In this document: piece by piece, positions 26,573 through 35,016 of the stretch
Position numbering within the stretch: the stretch's first letter is position 1
How the letters are laid out: the number at the start of each line of letters is the position of its first letter
Assembly (NCBI GenBank): GCA_020635905.1
Contig: JACJYV010000002.1
Span: 992,001-1,056,000, forward strand
Direction of reading: 5' to 3'
Source of the DNA: Bacteroidia bacterium
Lineage (GTDB): Bacteria > Bacteroidota > Bacteroidia > J057 > JADKCL01
Length of the DNA: 64,000 bases
Made by a program: the position numbers and the translations under genes
The notes under the pieces: generated by a model
What the model was told of the DNA's origin: nothing
Seen by the model: the letters and a program-made list of their open reading frames with translations, nothing else
The model's database searches: none

Positions 26573-26692
26573 CCCTCCGAAATCTTCGGAGGGTCGGTCC
26601 CTTCTGGGGTTCTCCCGAAAACATTCGGGATCCGTGCCGCCCCACCCAAAATCCTTTGCGGGGGGCGCCACTGCCCTCCAAAGTGTCGGGCA
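26573..26692. other. Cluster of three intergenic hairpins
   Basis: In a 528-base gene-free stretch (26512-27039): CCCTCCGAA-ATC-TTCGGAGGG (26573-26593, 9-bp perfect arms), TCCCGAA-AACA-TTCGGGA (26613-26630, 7-bp arms) and TGCCC...GGGCA (26672-26692). None is followed by a T-run, so they are not ordinary terminators. Frames crossing here are not convincing genes. Confidence 0.55.
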
Positions 26693-26852
26693 CCCGCCAG
26701 GCACCTTACGCAAACGAAGCATCCGGGCCCGCCACCCTACTTTTATCCCGGAAGTATGGTCAATTGCCCCGTTCTCATTAAATTATAGCCCAAAAGCATA
26801 AAAAACCATCCCCCATGCAACTCATCACCCCCAAATCCAGACCTTTACCCAA

Positions 26853-26964
26853 GGGCACCCCCAAAAACCATGAATCTCAGCGTTGGACTTGTTTCAGAAA
26901 TGCTCATTTACTCCGCTTTCTTCAGCTATGTCCGCCCTGACCAGCTTTGTTTTTGGAAGGCCTC
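26853..26964. repeat. Dispersed terminal-inverted-repeat element, copy C
   Basis: Bounded by GGGCACCCCCAAAAAC and GTTTTTGGAAGGCCTC. The core keeps GAATCTCAGCGTTGGACTTG, AGAAATGCTCATTTACT and CTCCGCTTTCTTC of copy A, with the small TTAGTAAA inner stem deleted. Same orientation as copy A. Confidence 0.7.
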
Positions 26965-27006
26965 TACCAATAACCTTTTCAACTCAAAACCTAAAATTCA
27001 CAACCC

Positions 27007-27034
27007 GGAACTGTAAACCGTAAACCGCAAACCG
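27007..27034 (-). repeat. Telomere-like 7-bp tandem repeat, inverse copy
   Basis: Plus-strand heptamers GGAACTG, TAAACCG, TAAACCG, CAAACCG; the reverse complement reproduces the array at 14617-14644 in the same phase. It ends five bases before the start codon of the WG-repeat gene. Confidence 0.7.
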
Positions 27035-27039
27035 AATAT

Positions 27040-30000
27040 ATGCATCGCCAATTGCTCCTGCTGATCTTCCTGTTGCCAGCCCTTTCCTGGGTACATGGAC
27101 AGGCATTTCCGGTGCGCAAAAATGGAAAATGGGGCCTGGTCGACTCCCTGGGTGCACCTGTGGTCCAACCTGCCTACGACGGTATCCCCTCTCTCTACCG
27201 TGACCGCGCCGTCACCGTGGTGGACGGAAAATACGGCCTGATCACCTTCGATGGTACCCTGCTCGTACCTCACGCTTATACCTGGCTGGAAGAAAAAATC
27301 CCCGGCCTGGTCTGGGTCAACCAGGCGCCTCCCTGTGCAGAAGAGCCCTGTCCGGGCGGAAAATGGGGCCTCATCAACCTCAACCGTGGCACAGAACTTT
27401 CCCCCCGCTATGATTTGATCGAAAATTTCGCGGGCCGTCTGGCCCGCACCAACATCGGCGGCTATTGTGACTACGACACCTGCCAGGGAGGAAAATGGGG
27501 GTTGGTCAACCGTTCTGGAGCAGAAGTGATCGAGGCGCAGTATGAGGACCTACGCATTTCAGAAGGGCGCGAAGCCATCTTCAAAGATGTCAATGGCTGG
27601 GGCCTGATGGATACCCTTGGTCAGGTGGTGATCGAGCCTCAGTGGGAGGCTCTGGAAAGGATCGCCCCCTTTGCCCTGCGTATGCAGCGGGGACAGCGAT
27701 GGGGGCTGCTCGACAACCGCGGAAAAGAGATCATCCCGCCTGTCTGGCGCAACCTTACCTATGCCGGGCACGGATTTTTTGCCATTCAGGGATCCAATCA
27801 CTGGGGCATGATCGACAGCCTGGGCAAAGAAATTTTACCCGAAAAATTCGACAACGTGCGCGCCATCGCTCCCAACTGGCTGGCTTACCGCGCTGGCTAC
27901 TACTGGGGCCTGGCCAATGGCAAAGGACAACTTATCGGGCAACCCATGTGGCAGGGCATAGATACTGCCGCCAAAGATTATGCCATCATTCGCCTCGAAA
28001 ATAAAGTGGGCATGATCAATGCCCGCGGCCAGAAAGTGATGCCCGTGAAATTCGACGAAATCACAGAGATCAAACCCAATCTTTACCTTGGCCGGGTCGA
28101 GGGAGCCCTGCGCTGGTTCAACGAACGGGGCGAGCAAACCCGCCGCGTGGTCTTCGATTACATAGGTCCATTCAACGACAATCACATTGCCAAAGTGCGG
28201 CACCAGGGTCGCTGGGGCCTGGTCAACGATCAGGGCACCCTCATTGCCCCCCTCGAACATGAAAAAGTTTACATTTATATGACCGCGGCCCGCGGCTTCA
28301 AAAATGGAACATGGGAGTATTACTACTTCGACCAGGAAGGCGCACCCTCCAACGTTAGGCGTATCGTCCTGATCAGAGACCAGGAAATAGATTCCTCAGA
28401 GCGGTTTTTTGAGGGAAATGCCTCCACTGTGGGATGGTATTTTGCCTCGGGGGCCCGAAAATGGGGCCTGCGCAATCCCCAAACCAACGCCGTTCTGATT
28501 CGTCCCACCTATGACCGCGTACAACTCGTGCCCAATTCTCCCATCACCCTGGTGGATGTTCCCGGCCCGAATAACGGCATCAAAAAAGGAGTGGTGGATC
28601 ACCGTTCTGGCAAGGAGTTGCTCGAACCCAGCCTGCGCGAAGTTCAGCTCGAAGATTTTTCAACTCACGAAGTGGCCCGGGTGGTACTTGGCAATGGCGA
28701 ACACGCCCTGTTGGGTCGCCGCGGCAACCTGATCTCCTTTCGCAAATGTGCTTACATTGGCGATTTTCAGGAAGGGCTGGCCCGCATCAACCTGGGGGGC
28801 GTTATCACTTCCGCCGAAGACGTACCTTCCCTCGACAGCCTGGGTTCGACCTCAAAGTCAGATCCGGTTACCGGGCGTCAATACCAGGAGATTACCTATT
28901 GCGAGGGCGGATTATGGGGGTTTGTGGATGATCGCGGCAACCTGGTCCGGGAACCTGTTTTTTCCTACTGCCGCAATTTTGAAAACGGACTTTGCCGGGC
29001 CAGAGGCCAGGAAGGAAGGTGGGGTCTGATCGACCGCTCTTTTCAATGGATCATCCGCCCCGCATACAGTTCCATCGTGGAAATGAATGTCCAGGGCGAC
29101 CGCCGCCTGTTTCGCGTTGGCAATGCCCAATCCAAATGTGGATTCATCAATGCAGAAGGTCGCATGGTGCTCGATCCTGTATTTCAGGATGCAGGCGACT
29201 TTTCCGAAGGGAAAGTAAAGGTAAAGCAAGATTCTCTGTGGGGTTTTGCCGACACCAGCGGCGCTTGGGTGGTGGAGCCCCGCTTCCCTGAAGTGGAAAA
29301 TTTTAAAGGGGGATTTGCCCGGGTGAGATTTCGCAAAGGCTGGGCTTTTGTGTCCGCCCAGGGGAGTTTGCTCAATGAAATTCCCTTTCTTCGCGCCCGC
29401 GACTTTTCAGACGGACTGGCCTGCGTCCAATCAGGATCTGCCTTTGGCTATTTAAACCCGGACGGCAAATTCAGCATAGAACCCGAATTCAGCCAGGCTT
29501 TTGATTTTCAAAACGGCCTGGCCATTGCCAAACGCAAAACCACCTTTGGCCTGATTGATAAACAGGGAAAATGGGTTTTAAAACCCCGCTTTTTTTCTAT
29601 ATCACCCTTTGAAAATGGCACGGCCATCATCCAGGAAGAGGAAAAGTGGGGCATGATTGACTCCGTTGGCAATCTTTTATTTACCCCCCGATTTACCGAA
29701 ATCCATCCTTATTATAACGGGCTGGCTAGGGTCCGCTCGGGACTGAGCCAGGGTTTTATCAATTACAAAGGAGAGGAAGTAATTCCCCTCCAGTTTCCCA
29801 ATGCAGGCGATTTTTCTGAAGGATTTGCTGCAGTTTATGAACAAAGCCGCTGGGGATTCATTGACACGACCGGCCGGGAAGTGATCAGGCGGGAATACGG
29901 GGGAGTTCGGGCCTTTCGGGAACAGCGGGCGGCTGTCAGCCGCAACAGCAAATGGGGTTTCATCAATCCCCGGGGAGAAGTAGCGGTGCCGCTCAGCTAC

Positions 30001-30411
30001 GACAAGGTGCGGGACTTCAGCGAAGGCCGCGCCGCGGTCCTGACCAATGGCAAAGGCTGGGGCTTTGTGAATGAAGGCTCCGTGCTGGTGGTACGCGAAG
30101 GATATGATGAGGTAGGCGATTTTCGCCAGGGCCTGGCCCTGGTGCGCAAGGGAAATAAGTGGGGCATGATCGATCGCTATGGCACTTTTGTGACCCCCGT
30201 CAAGTACGATGAGATAGGAAAATATGCCGAGGGTCTGGTCAGGGTGAAACAGGAGCAAATCTTTGGCGTGATTGACGCAAGTGGAGTGGAAGTGGTGCCC
30301 GTCAGTTTCGACATCCTCAAAAAGAATCAATCCCTGATCCAGGTGGAGAAAGGCGACCAGATGGGCTACCTATCCCAGTCGGGCGACTGGATCTGGAATC
30401 TTTCCCGTTGA
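27040..30411 (+). CDS. Secreted WG-repeat protein
   Basis: 1123 residues, signal peptide LLLLIFLLPALSWVHGQ. Almost the whole mature chain is WG repeats: I count about 29 units of the form [KR]WG[LFM][IV][DN]xxG (KWGLVDSLG, GWGLMDTLG, RWGFIDTTG, KWGMIDRYG) every 30-45 residues, with occasional degenerate units such as ALRWFNERG. Several YCDYDTCQGG/CxEExPCPGG-type Cys pairs lie in the first third. WG repeats are thought to make beta-solenoid or propeller-like scaffolds; no enzymatic domain, lipobox or sorting domain is visible. Transcribed alone, ending at a bidirectional terminator. Confidence 0.88.
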   Translation: MHRQLLLLIFLLPALSWVHGQAFPVRKNGKWGLVDSLGAPVVQPAYDGIPSLYRDRAVTVVDGKYGLITFDGTLLVPHAYTWLEEKIPGLVWVNQAPPCAEEPCPGGKWGLINLNRGTELSPRYDLIENFAGRLARTNIGGYCDYDTCQGGKWGLVNRSGAEVIEAQYEDLRISEGREAIFKDVNGWGLMDTLGQVVIEPQWEALERIAPFALRMQRGQRWGLLDNRGKEIIPPVWRNLTYAGHGFFAIQGSNHWGMIDSLGKEILPEKFDNVRAIAPNWLAYRAGYYWGLANGKGQLIGQPMWQGIDTAAKDYAIIRLENKVGMINARGQKVMPVKFDEITEIKPNLYLGRVEGALRWFNERGEQTRRVVFDYIGPFNDNHIAKVRHQGRWGLVNDQGTLIAPLEHEKVYIYMTAARGFKNGTWEYYYFDQEGAPSNVRRIVLIRDQEIDSSERFFEGNASTVGWYFASGARKWGLRNPQTNAVLIRPTYDRVQLVPNSPITLVDVPGPNNGIKKGVVDHRSGKELLEPSLREVQLEDFSTHEVARVVLGNGEHALLGRRGNLISFRKCAYIGDFQEGLARINLGGVITSAEDVPSLDSLGSTSKSDPVTGRQYQEITYCEGGLWGFVDDRGNLVREPVFSYCRNFENGLCRARGQEGRWGLIDRSFQWIIRPAYSSIVEMNVQGDRRLFRVGNAQSKCGFINAEGRMVLDPVFQDAGDFSEGKVKVKQDSLWGFADTSGAWVVEPRFPEVENFKGGFARVRFRKGWAFVSAQGSLLNEIPFLRARDFSDGLACVQSGSAFGYLNPDGKFSIEPEFSQAFDFQNGLAIAKRKTTFGLIDKQGKWVLKPRFFSISPFENGTAIIQEEEKWGMIDSVGNLLFTPRFTEIHPYYNGLARVRSGLSQGFINYKGEEVIPLQFPNAGDFSEGFAAVYEQSRWGFIDTTGREVIRREYGGVRAFREQRAAVSRNSKWGFINPRGEVAVPLSYDKVRDFSEGRAAVLTNGKGWGFVNEGSVLVVREGYDEVGDFRQGLALVRKGNKWGMIDRYGTFVTPVKYDEIGKYAEGLVRVKQEQIFGVIDASGVEVVPVSFDILKKNQSLIQVEKGDQMGYLSQSGDWIWNLSR

Positions 30412-30497
30412 ACGCATTTACTTTTCCAAGATTAATGAAAGGGAATTTTGGAGCTTTATTTCTGATCCTTCCAATCCCAAAAATCATCCCAAATAAA

Positions 30498-30527
30498 AAG
30501 GCGGACTTTGCAGCCCGCCTTCTTTAT
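30498..30527. terminator. Bidirectional intrinsic terminator
   Basis: AAGGCGG (30498-30504), 10-base loop, CCGCCTT (30515-30521), with A-rich DNA to the left and T-rich to the right. Lies between the convergent WG-repeat gene (ends 30411) and the T9SS gene (ends 30551). Confidence 0.7.
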
Positions 30528-30550
30528 TTACTCAAATATTGCTTTCAGTC

Positions 30551-33500
30551 TTAGCGCACCAGAGTAATGGTTCCTGATTTCTCAAACTTGTACCCGTCGT
30601 AAGCCGTGGCGCGGATGGCGTAGGCATACACACCTTCGGGCAGTTTCTGACCGCTGGCATCTGTTCCATCCCAGGAAAAGTTGATGTTGGTGGTTTGGTA
30701 AATCACCTTACCCCAACGGTCCATGATCATCATTTCGAAATTCTCGATCAGACGGTGACCCACAAAGAATTCGTCGTTTACGTTGTCGCCATTCGGGGTG
30801 AAGGCATTGGGTACATAAAGACGGATTCTCTGATCCACAGTGATGTATTCGTACTGGGTGAAGGTGTATTCACAACCATTTTCGTCAATCAGGGTCAGAG
30901 TAACCGTGTATTCTCCCTGCTGGGTGTACTGGTGTACAGGATTAGGTGAGGAAGAAGTGGTTCCATCGCCAAAGTCCCAGAAGTAAGCCACGATGTCCAC
31001 GTTGGGATTCGTCTGGGCATAATTGAATTCTGCGATGGCATTGGGAATTTCCAGTTGAGTCTGGTCAGCCACGAAGTTTCCACCAGGATAAGGCAATACT
31101 TCAACATACACGGGGATCTTGTTGGATTTACAACCCCACTGATCCAGCATGCCTACCCAGTAGGTCATGTCGTTGGAAAGCGGAGGTGTATTATACTTGG
31201 GACCCACGTTGAATGGATTGGTTCCATCCTGGGTGTAATACCACTCTACGGTCATGCCGTTGGGGATGTTGGTCACCCGTGGGGTGCCAGCGAATCCAAG
31301 ACAAACTGAGTCATACACTCCCACCAGCGGGTTGATGGCTTCCACCTCGACCGGGATGGTCACGGTGTTTTTACAGCTTCTGGAGGAGGTAACGGTCAGG
31401 GTTACGTTATAGGTGTAACCTACGGGGTAATTGTGAGTAGGGTTGGCGATGTTGGAGGTGTTGTTCACCCCGCTCGGGGGATCGCCAAAGTTCCAGCTTG
31501 AAGCATCCAGGGTGGTTCCGTAGGGATCATTCAGGGTGGAAGTGTTCTGGAATTCAGTAATGCTGTTGAAGCACTTATTGGTCCAGGTGAAATCTGCTTC
31601 GGGCTCTGGCCAAACGGCTACGGCTTTCTCCTTGCTGTTCACACATCCGTTTCCGTCGGTCACGGTCAGGGTTACGTTATAGAAGCCGGGATTTGCGTAA
31701 GTGTGGGCCGTATTCTGGGTGGTGGCAGAAGCGTTGTCGCCAAAATCCCAACCATAAATCTGAATGATTCCGGGGGTGGTATTGGTGAAGGAGTTTTGCA
31801 GACCTTCGCAGACGTTGGTAAAGGTAAAGTCTGGTTGAGGCAGCGAATTCACCGTTACACTCTTGGTCACCGTATCGCGACATCCATTGCTGGAGGTGAT
31901 GATAAGGGTGGCATTATAGGTGCCCGGAGCTGTGTACACGTGAGCAGAATTTTTGGTGGTGGACTGGTTCTGGAATCCGCTGTTGGGATCGCCAAAGTTC
32001 CAGCTCCAGCCAGTCACCAATCCGTTGGGATCGGAAGAAAGGTCAGTGAAGGAGGTGGGCTGCAGATAGCAGGCCGTGCTGTTCAGGAAATTAGCAGAAG
32101 GAGCATCGTACACATTGACCGTATAGGAAACGGGCAGACCTGAGCAGGTGCCTACTGAAGGAACAACAAAAACGGTGGTGTTATTCTGCAGGTTAGGCAG
32201 GGTAATGGTCTGGTTGGTGGAACCCGTGCTCCACAGCCAGGAAGTTCCTCCTACAACCGTGAGGGTTGCATTTCCGCCCGGGCAAACATCGCTGGTACCG
32301 CTGACAATGGCAGTGGGGCCCTGAGATACGTTCACAGTGAACAGGGCGGGTGCGCTGGCGCAGCCATTGTCGATGACGGTTACTGAGTAAGTTGTGGATA
32401 CGGCAGGGCTAACCGTAATGGATGCCGTGGTATCACCTGTGCTCCAGAGGAAAGAAGTACCACCTGAGGCGGTCAGAGTAGAGCTGCTTCCGTCACAAAT
32501 ATTCGCAGTTCCCACAATGCTCGCAGTAGGAGTGGGGTAAACCACAACCGTAGCGTAGTCCATGGAGGTACAGAAACCGTCGTTGGCGGTCTGGGTGAAT
32601 ACAGTGGTAACCGGGCTGCCTGAAACTGTTTGCTGGAAGGTGGGGGAAGAAACCGTTGTGCTGCTCAATCCTGTACCCGGAGACCAGAGGTAGGTCTGGC
32701 CTGAGATTGCAGGACCACCCAAAGGAGTAGAGTAACCAGAGCAGATGGAAACATCCGGGCCTGCGTCTGCAGTAGGACCAGTGGTCACAACTACGGTGTC
32801 AGGAATTACCTGGAAACAGCCATTATTATCTGAAATGGTAACTGAGGTATAATACGTTCCCGGACTCGGGAAGGTATGAGTCATGTTTTGATTGGTATTA
32901 TTCGGGTTTTGTGGAATGTTACCCGTACCGTTCCAAAGATATGTATAAGGTCCTGTACCCGCGCTTCCAGGGTTAGCGGTAAACGCCACGTCTGTACAAC
33001 CGATCGAGGACCATCCCGCCGAGGCTCCCAGGAGACCTCCTATCACATTAACCTTAATGGTAAACTGGTTTTGCCCAAGCAAAGGACAGGCATCGTCCTG
33101 CATGGTTACCAGGAAGGTGTAAAAACCAATGGCATTGGGAGTCCACTGCAGGGTAACGGAGGGGTTGGTACCCACAATGGTGTCCTGAATGCTGGGGTTA
33201 CCAGTTTGGTAGAAGGAAGCACCAGAAATGTTGGAGTTCCAGAAAGCGGTAACAATATCGCCCGTGTTGGCGTCAGTAATGGGGAAATCAATTGTGAAGT
33301 TGGTACCCAGACATACGGTTACTTCAAAAGGACCGTTGATGATACCATTGGAGAGGTTGGTCAGACCCGTGGTGGTCGGCGGAGCGTTATTACAGGCCAG
33401 AACGGTGATCTGAATATCGCGCACGATGTTGTCAATAATTTGTCCGTTTCGCCACTCATATACATACACACAGAGAACAGCAACCAGGGCGTTGCCCGGG

Positions 33501-34237
33501 TTGGGCGAAAGGGTGATGTCACCCGTAACGGGGTCAATACTAACGGTCCAGGAGGGTCCAAGAGGAGCATTCGCGCTAAAACCAGAAGCATAAGTTACGG
33601 ACTGGTTAGCACCCTGGTAGCAGGGACCGAGGGCGTAGGAAAGAGAGTCGCCATCCGGGTCATAAGCTCCCTGGTTGAAGGTAAATGATTGACCTGCACA
33701 TACATAGGGTACAGGAGGGTTGGTAAATTGAGGGGAGCTGTTGCAGGTGGAGAGGGTCGTGTTGAGAACGGTCGAACCCGTGTACATATTCTGACTTCCT
33801 GCGTTGCTCAGTGAAGTAATGTTTGAATTTCGGCAACAGCCATCCCAGGTGATGGTAAATGAGCAGTTACCCGCGTTACAAATGTTATAATCGCGCCACC
33901 AGTAGTATTCTTCCACTCCGGGGAAACTTCCGTTGGAGCAGTTGGTGGTTTGAGTAGGACAAACCGGGGTTACCTCGGTCGTTACCTGGGCAGACCAGTT
34001 TCCGATCGGGGTGGGAGCGGCGCAGCCGCTCACGCTGGGAACAAAGTTGATGGTATTGGCAATACCAGTAGTTCCGCCGCAATCCCTGTAGGCCCTCAAA
34101 TGTACCCTGATGGTACAGTTGTTCAAGCACTCATAGGTCATATCCACTCCTTTCATGTGAGATGCGGATGCATTCTGAAAGAAAAAGGGTATGGTAAAAA
34201 GCAGAAAAGCAAATGTCCTTAATATTCCGTTCTTCAT
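30551..34237 (-). CDS. Giant PKD-repeat surface protein with CHU_C sorting domain
   Basis: 1228 residues from the ATG at 34237 (a TTG two codons earlier is less likely). Signal peptide TFAFLLFTIPFFFQNASA. The N-terminal about 280 residues (VDMTYECLNNCTIRVHLRAY, YDPDGDSLSYALGPCYQG, CVYVYEWRNGQIIDNIVRDI) form a conserved module shared with the divergent gene at 35017. Then several PKD/Ig-like domains with WNFGDPxSG or WDFGDG signatures (WSWNFGDPNSGFQNQS, WDFGDNASATTQNTAHTYAN, WDFGDGTTSSSPNPVHQYTQ). The last 90 residues are a CHU_C type B T9SS domain (YVPNAFTPNGDNVNDEFFVG, IMDRWGKVIYQT, LPEGVYAYAI). Probably a cell-surface adhesin-like filament; substrate unknown. Confidence 0.9.
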   Translation of the reverse strand: MKNGILRTFAFLLFTIPFFFQNASASHMKGVDMTYECLNNCTIRVHLRAYRDCGGTTGIANTINFVPSVSGCAAPTPIGNWSAQVTTEVTPVCPTQTTNCSNGSFPGVEEYYWWRDYNICNAGNCSFTITWDGCCRNSNITSLSNAGSQNMYTGSTVLNTTLSTCNSSPQFTNPPVPYVCAGQSFTFNQGAYDPDGDSLSYALGPCYQGANQSVTYASGFSANAPLGPSWTVSIDPVTGDITLSPNPGNALVAVLCVYVYEWRNGQIIDNIVRDIQITVLACNNAPPTTTGLTNLSNGIINGPFEVTVCLGTNFTIDFPITDANTGDIVTAFWNSNISGASFYQTGNPSIQDTIVGTNPSVTLQWTPNAIGFYTFLVTMQDDACPLLGQNQFTIKVNVIGGLLGASAGWSSIGCTDVAFTANPGSAGTGPYTYLWNGTGNIPQNPNNTNQNMTHTFPSPGTYYTSVTISDNNGCFQVIPDTVVVTTGPTADAGPDVSICSGYSTPLGGPAISGQTYLWSPGTGLSSTTVSSPTFQQTVSGSPVTTVFTQTANDGFCTSMDYATVVVYPTPTASIVGTANICDGSSSTLTASGGTSFLWSTGDTTASITVSPAVSTTYSVTVIDNGCASAPALFTVNVSQGPTAIVSGTSDVCPGGNATLTVVGGTSWLWSTGSTNQTITLPNLQNNTTVFVVPSVGTCSGLPVSYTVNVYDAPSANFLNSTACYLQPTSFTDLSSDPNGLVTGWSWNFGDPNSGFQNQSTTKNSAHVYTAPGTYNATLIITSSNGCRDTVTKSVTVNSLPQPDFTFTNVCEGLQNSFTNTTPGIIQIYGWDFGDNASATTQNTAHTYANPGFYNVTLTVTDGNGCVNSKEKAVAVWPEPEADFTWTNKCFNSITEFQNTSTLNDPYGTTLDASSWNFGDPPSGVNNTSNIANPTHNYPVGYTYNVTLTVTSSRSCKNTVTIPVEVEAINPLVGVYDSVCLGFAGTPRVTNIPNGMTVEWYYTQDGTNPFNVGPKYNTPPLSNDMTYWVGMLDQWGCKSNKIPVYVEVLPYPGGNFVADQTQLEIPNAIAEFNYAQTNPNVDIVAYFWDFGDGTTSSSPNPVHQYTQQGEYTVTLTLIDENGCEYTFTQYEYITVDQRIRLYVPNAFTPNGDNVNDEFFVGHRLIENFEMMIMDRWGKVIYQTTNINFSWDGTDASGQKLPEGVYAYAIRATAYDGYKFEKSGTITLVR

Positions 34238-34270
34238 GCCCAAAGTTTAAATAGTGGTACTAAGAATAAT

Positions 34271-34301
34271 CAAAAATAATAATGGTGGTTCAGGATTACA
34301 A
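34271..34301 (-). promoter_or_regulatory. Promoter of the minus-strand giant T9SS gene
   Basis: On the minus strand: TTG (34299-34301), 20 bases, TATTTTTG (34271-34278), an exact TAnnTTTG. The -7 box, spacing and -33 triplet are identical in form to the promoter of the divergent paralogue at 34938-34968. Confidence 0.6.
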
Positions 34302-34665
34302 TTTTCTAAAAAAACCACCACATTTTAGCCGTCATCCGACTCAGTGGTAATTTTCAAGATTTGGCTGGTAAAATTCCGGGTTTAACCGGGATTCCCCTTT
34401 GCCTGTAATCTTTTGTCCTGCTCAAAATTGCTCCCTGCTCAGGTGTTGGATTACTTGTACGCCTAAATCCCCAAATTCAAGGCTTTCAGCAGGTTATGGA
34501 CTTTACTGAAATCCCGGAATAACTCGCAAATTACAATTTTTTTCCATGCTTTCAAAGAAAGATGGCCCAGTCAGACATGGGGCCAAACTGTATGTTTTGC
34601 CGTTTGAACGGTTCGGGGCGGGTCCGGCTTGAAATTTCCTTTTTTAGGCCTGGACCAGGATCGGG

Positions 34666-34897
34666 CTCAACAGAATAATTCAATTAAAATCGCCTGCAAT
34701 ACCCATATCGTAAGGGAAATATTTTTTCTGAAAAAAAGCAGCGTCCTTGTTTGGGCTGAAAAGATTAGATAAATTTGATCATGCAAATTCTAAAGTCAAA
34801 AGTCAATTGGTTTTTTTCAACAGAATGTAGATTGGGGTTGTGGGGAAATGGGTTTACCGGTCAGGTCCTATTTTCAACAGAATAATTTTCAATTAAT
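34666..34897 (+). repeat. Repeated TCAACAGAATAATT motif in the divergent intergenic region
   Basis: TCAACAGAATAATT followed by CAATTAA occurs at 34667-34687 and, with two inserted T, at 34874-34896; a partial copy TTTTTTCAACAGAAT lies at 34813-34826. They lie in the 779-base gap 34238-35016 between the paralogues, which otherwise holds AT-rich DNA and two promoters, and no gene that I can see. They could be regulator sites. Confidence 0.45.
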
Positions 34898-34937
34898 CCC
34901 AAACAACCCGATTTAATTACAGCTCAGGGAACAAACC

Positions 34938-34968
34938 TTGGTGCTCAATTAAAAATAATCTATTTTTG
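34938..34968 (+). promoter_or_regulatory. Promoter of the plus-strand giant T9SS gene
   Basis: TTG (34938-34940), 20 bases, TATTTTTG (34961-34968), an exact TAnnTTTG. Predicted start of transcription is near 34975, which places the in-frame codons from 34966 outside the transcript and supports the ATG at 35017. Confidence 0.65.
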
Positions 34969-35016
34969 TTCGACTTAGACCCTACTTTGGAAAGAATTTT
35001 TACTTCAATAAAGGAC

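Noticed and set aside
26495..26788. Plus-strand frame across the hairpin cluster
   Set aside because: It runs through inverted repeats and its translation is Pro-rich low-complexity sequence.
32876..33688. Long plus-strand frame antisense to the giant T9SS gene
   Set aside because: Typical repeat-associated shadow: the PKD-coding strand is supported by clear domains and a sorting signal.
34966..35016. Longer N-terminus of the plus-strand giant T9SS protein
   Set aside because: Its first codons fall on the -7 promoter box and add no signal peptide; the ATG at 35017 does.
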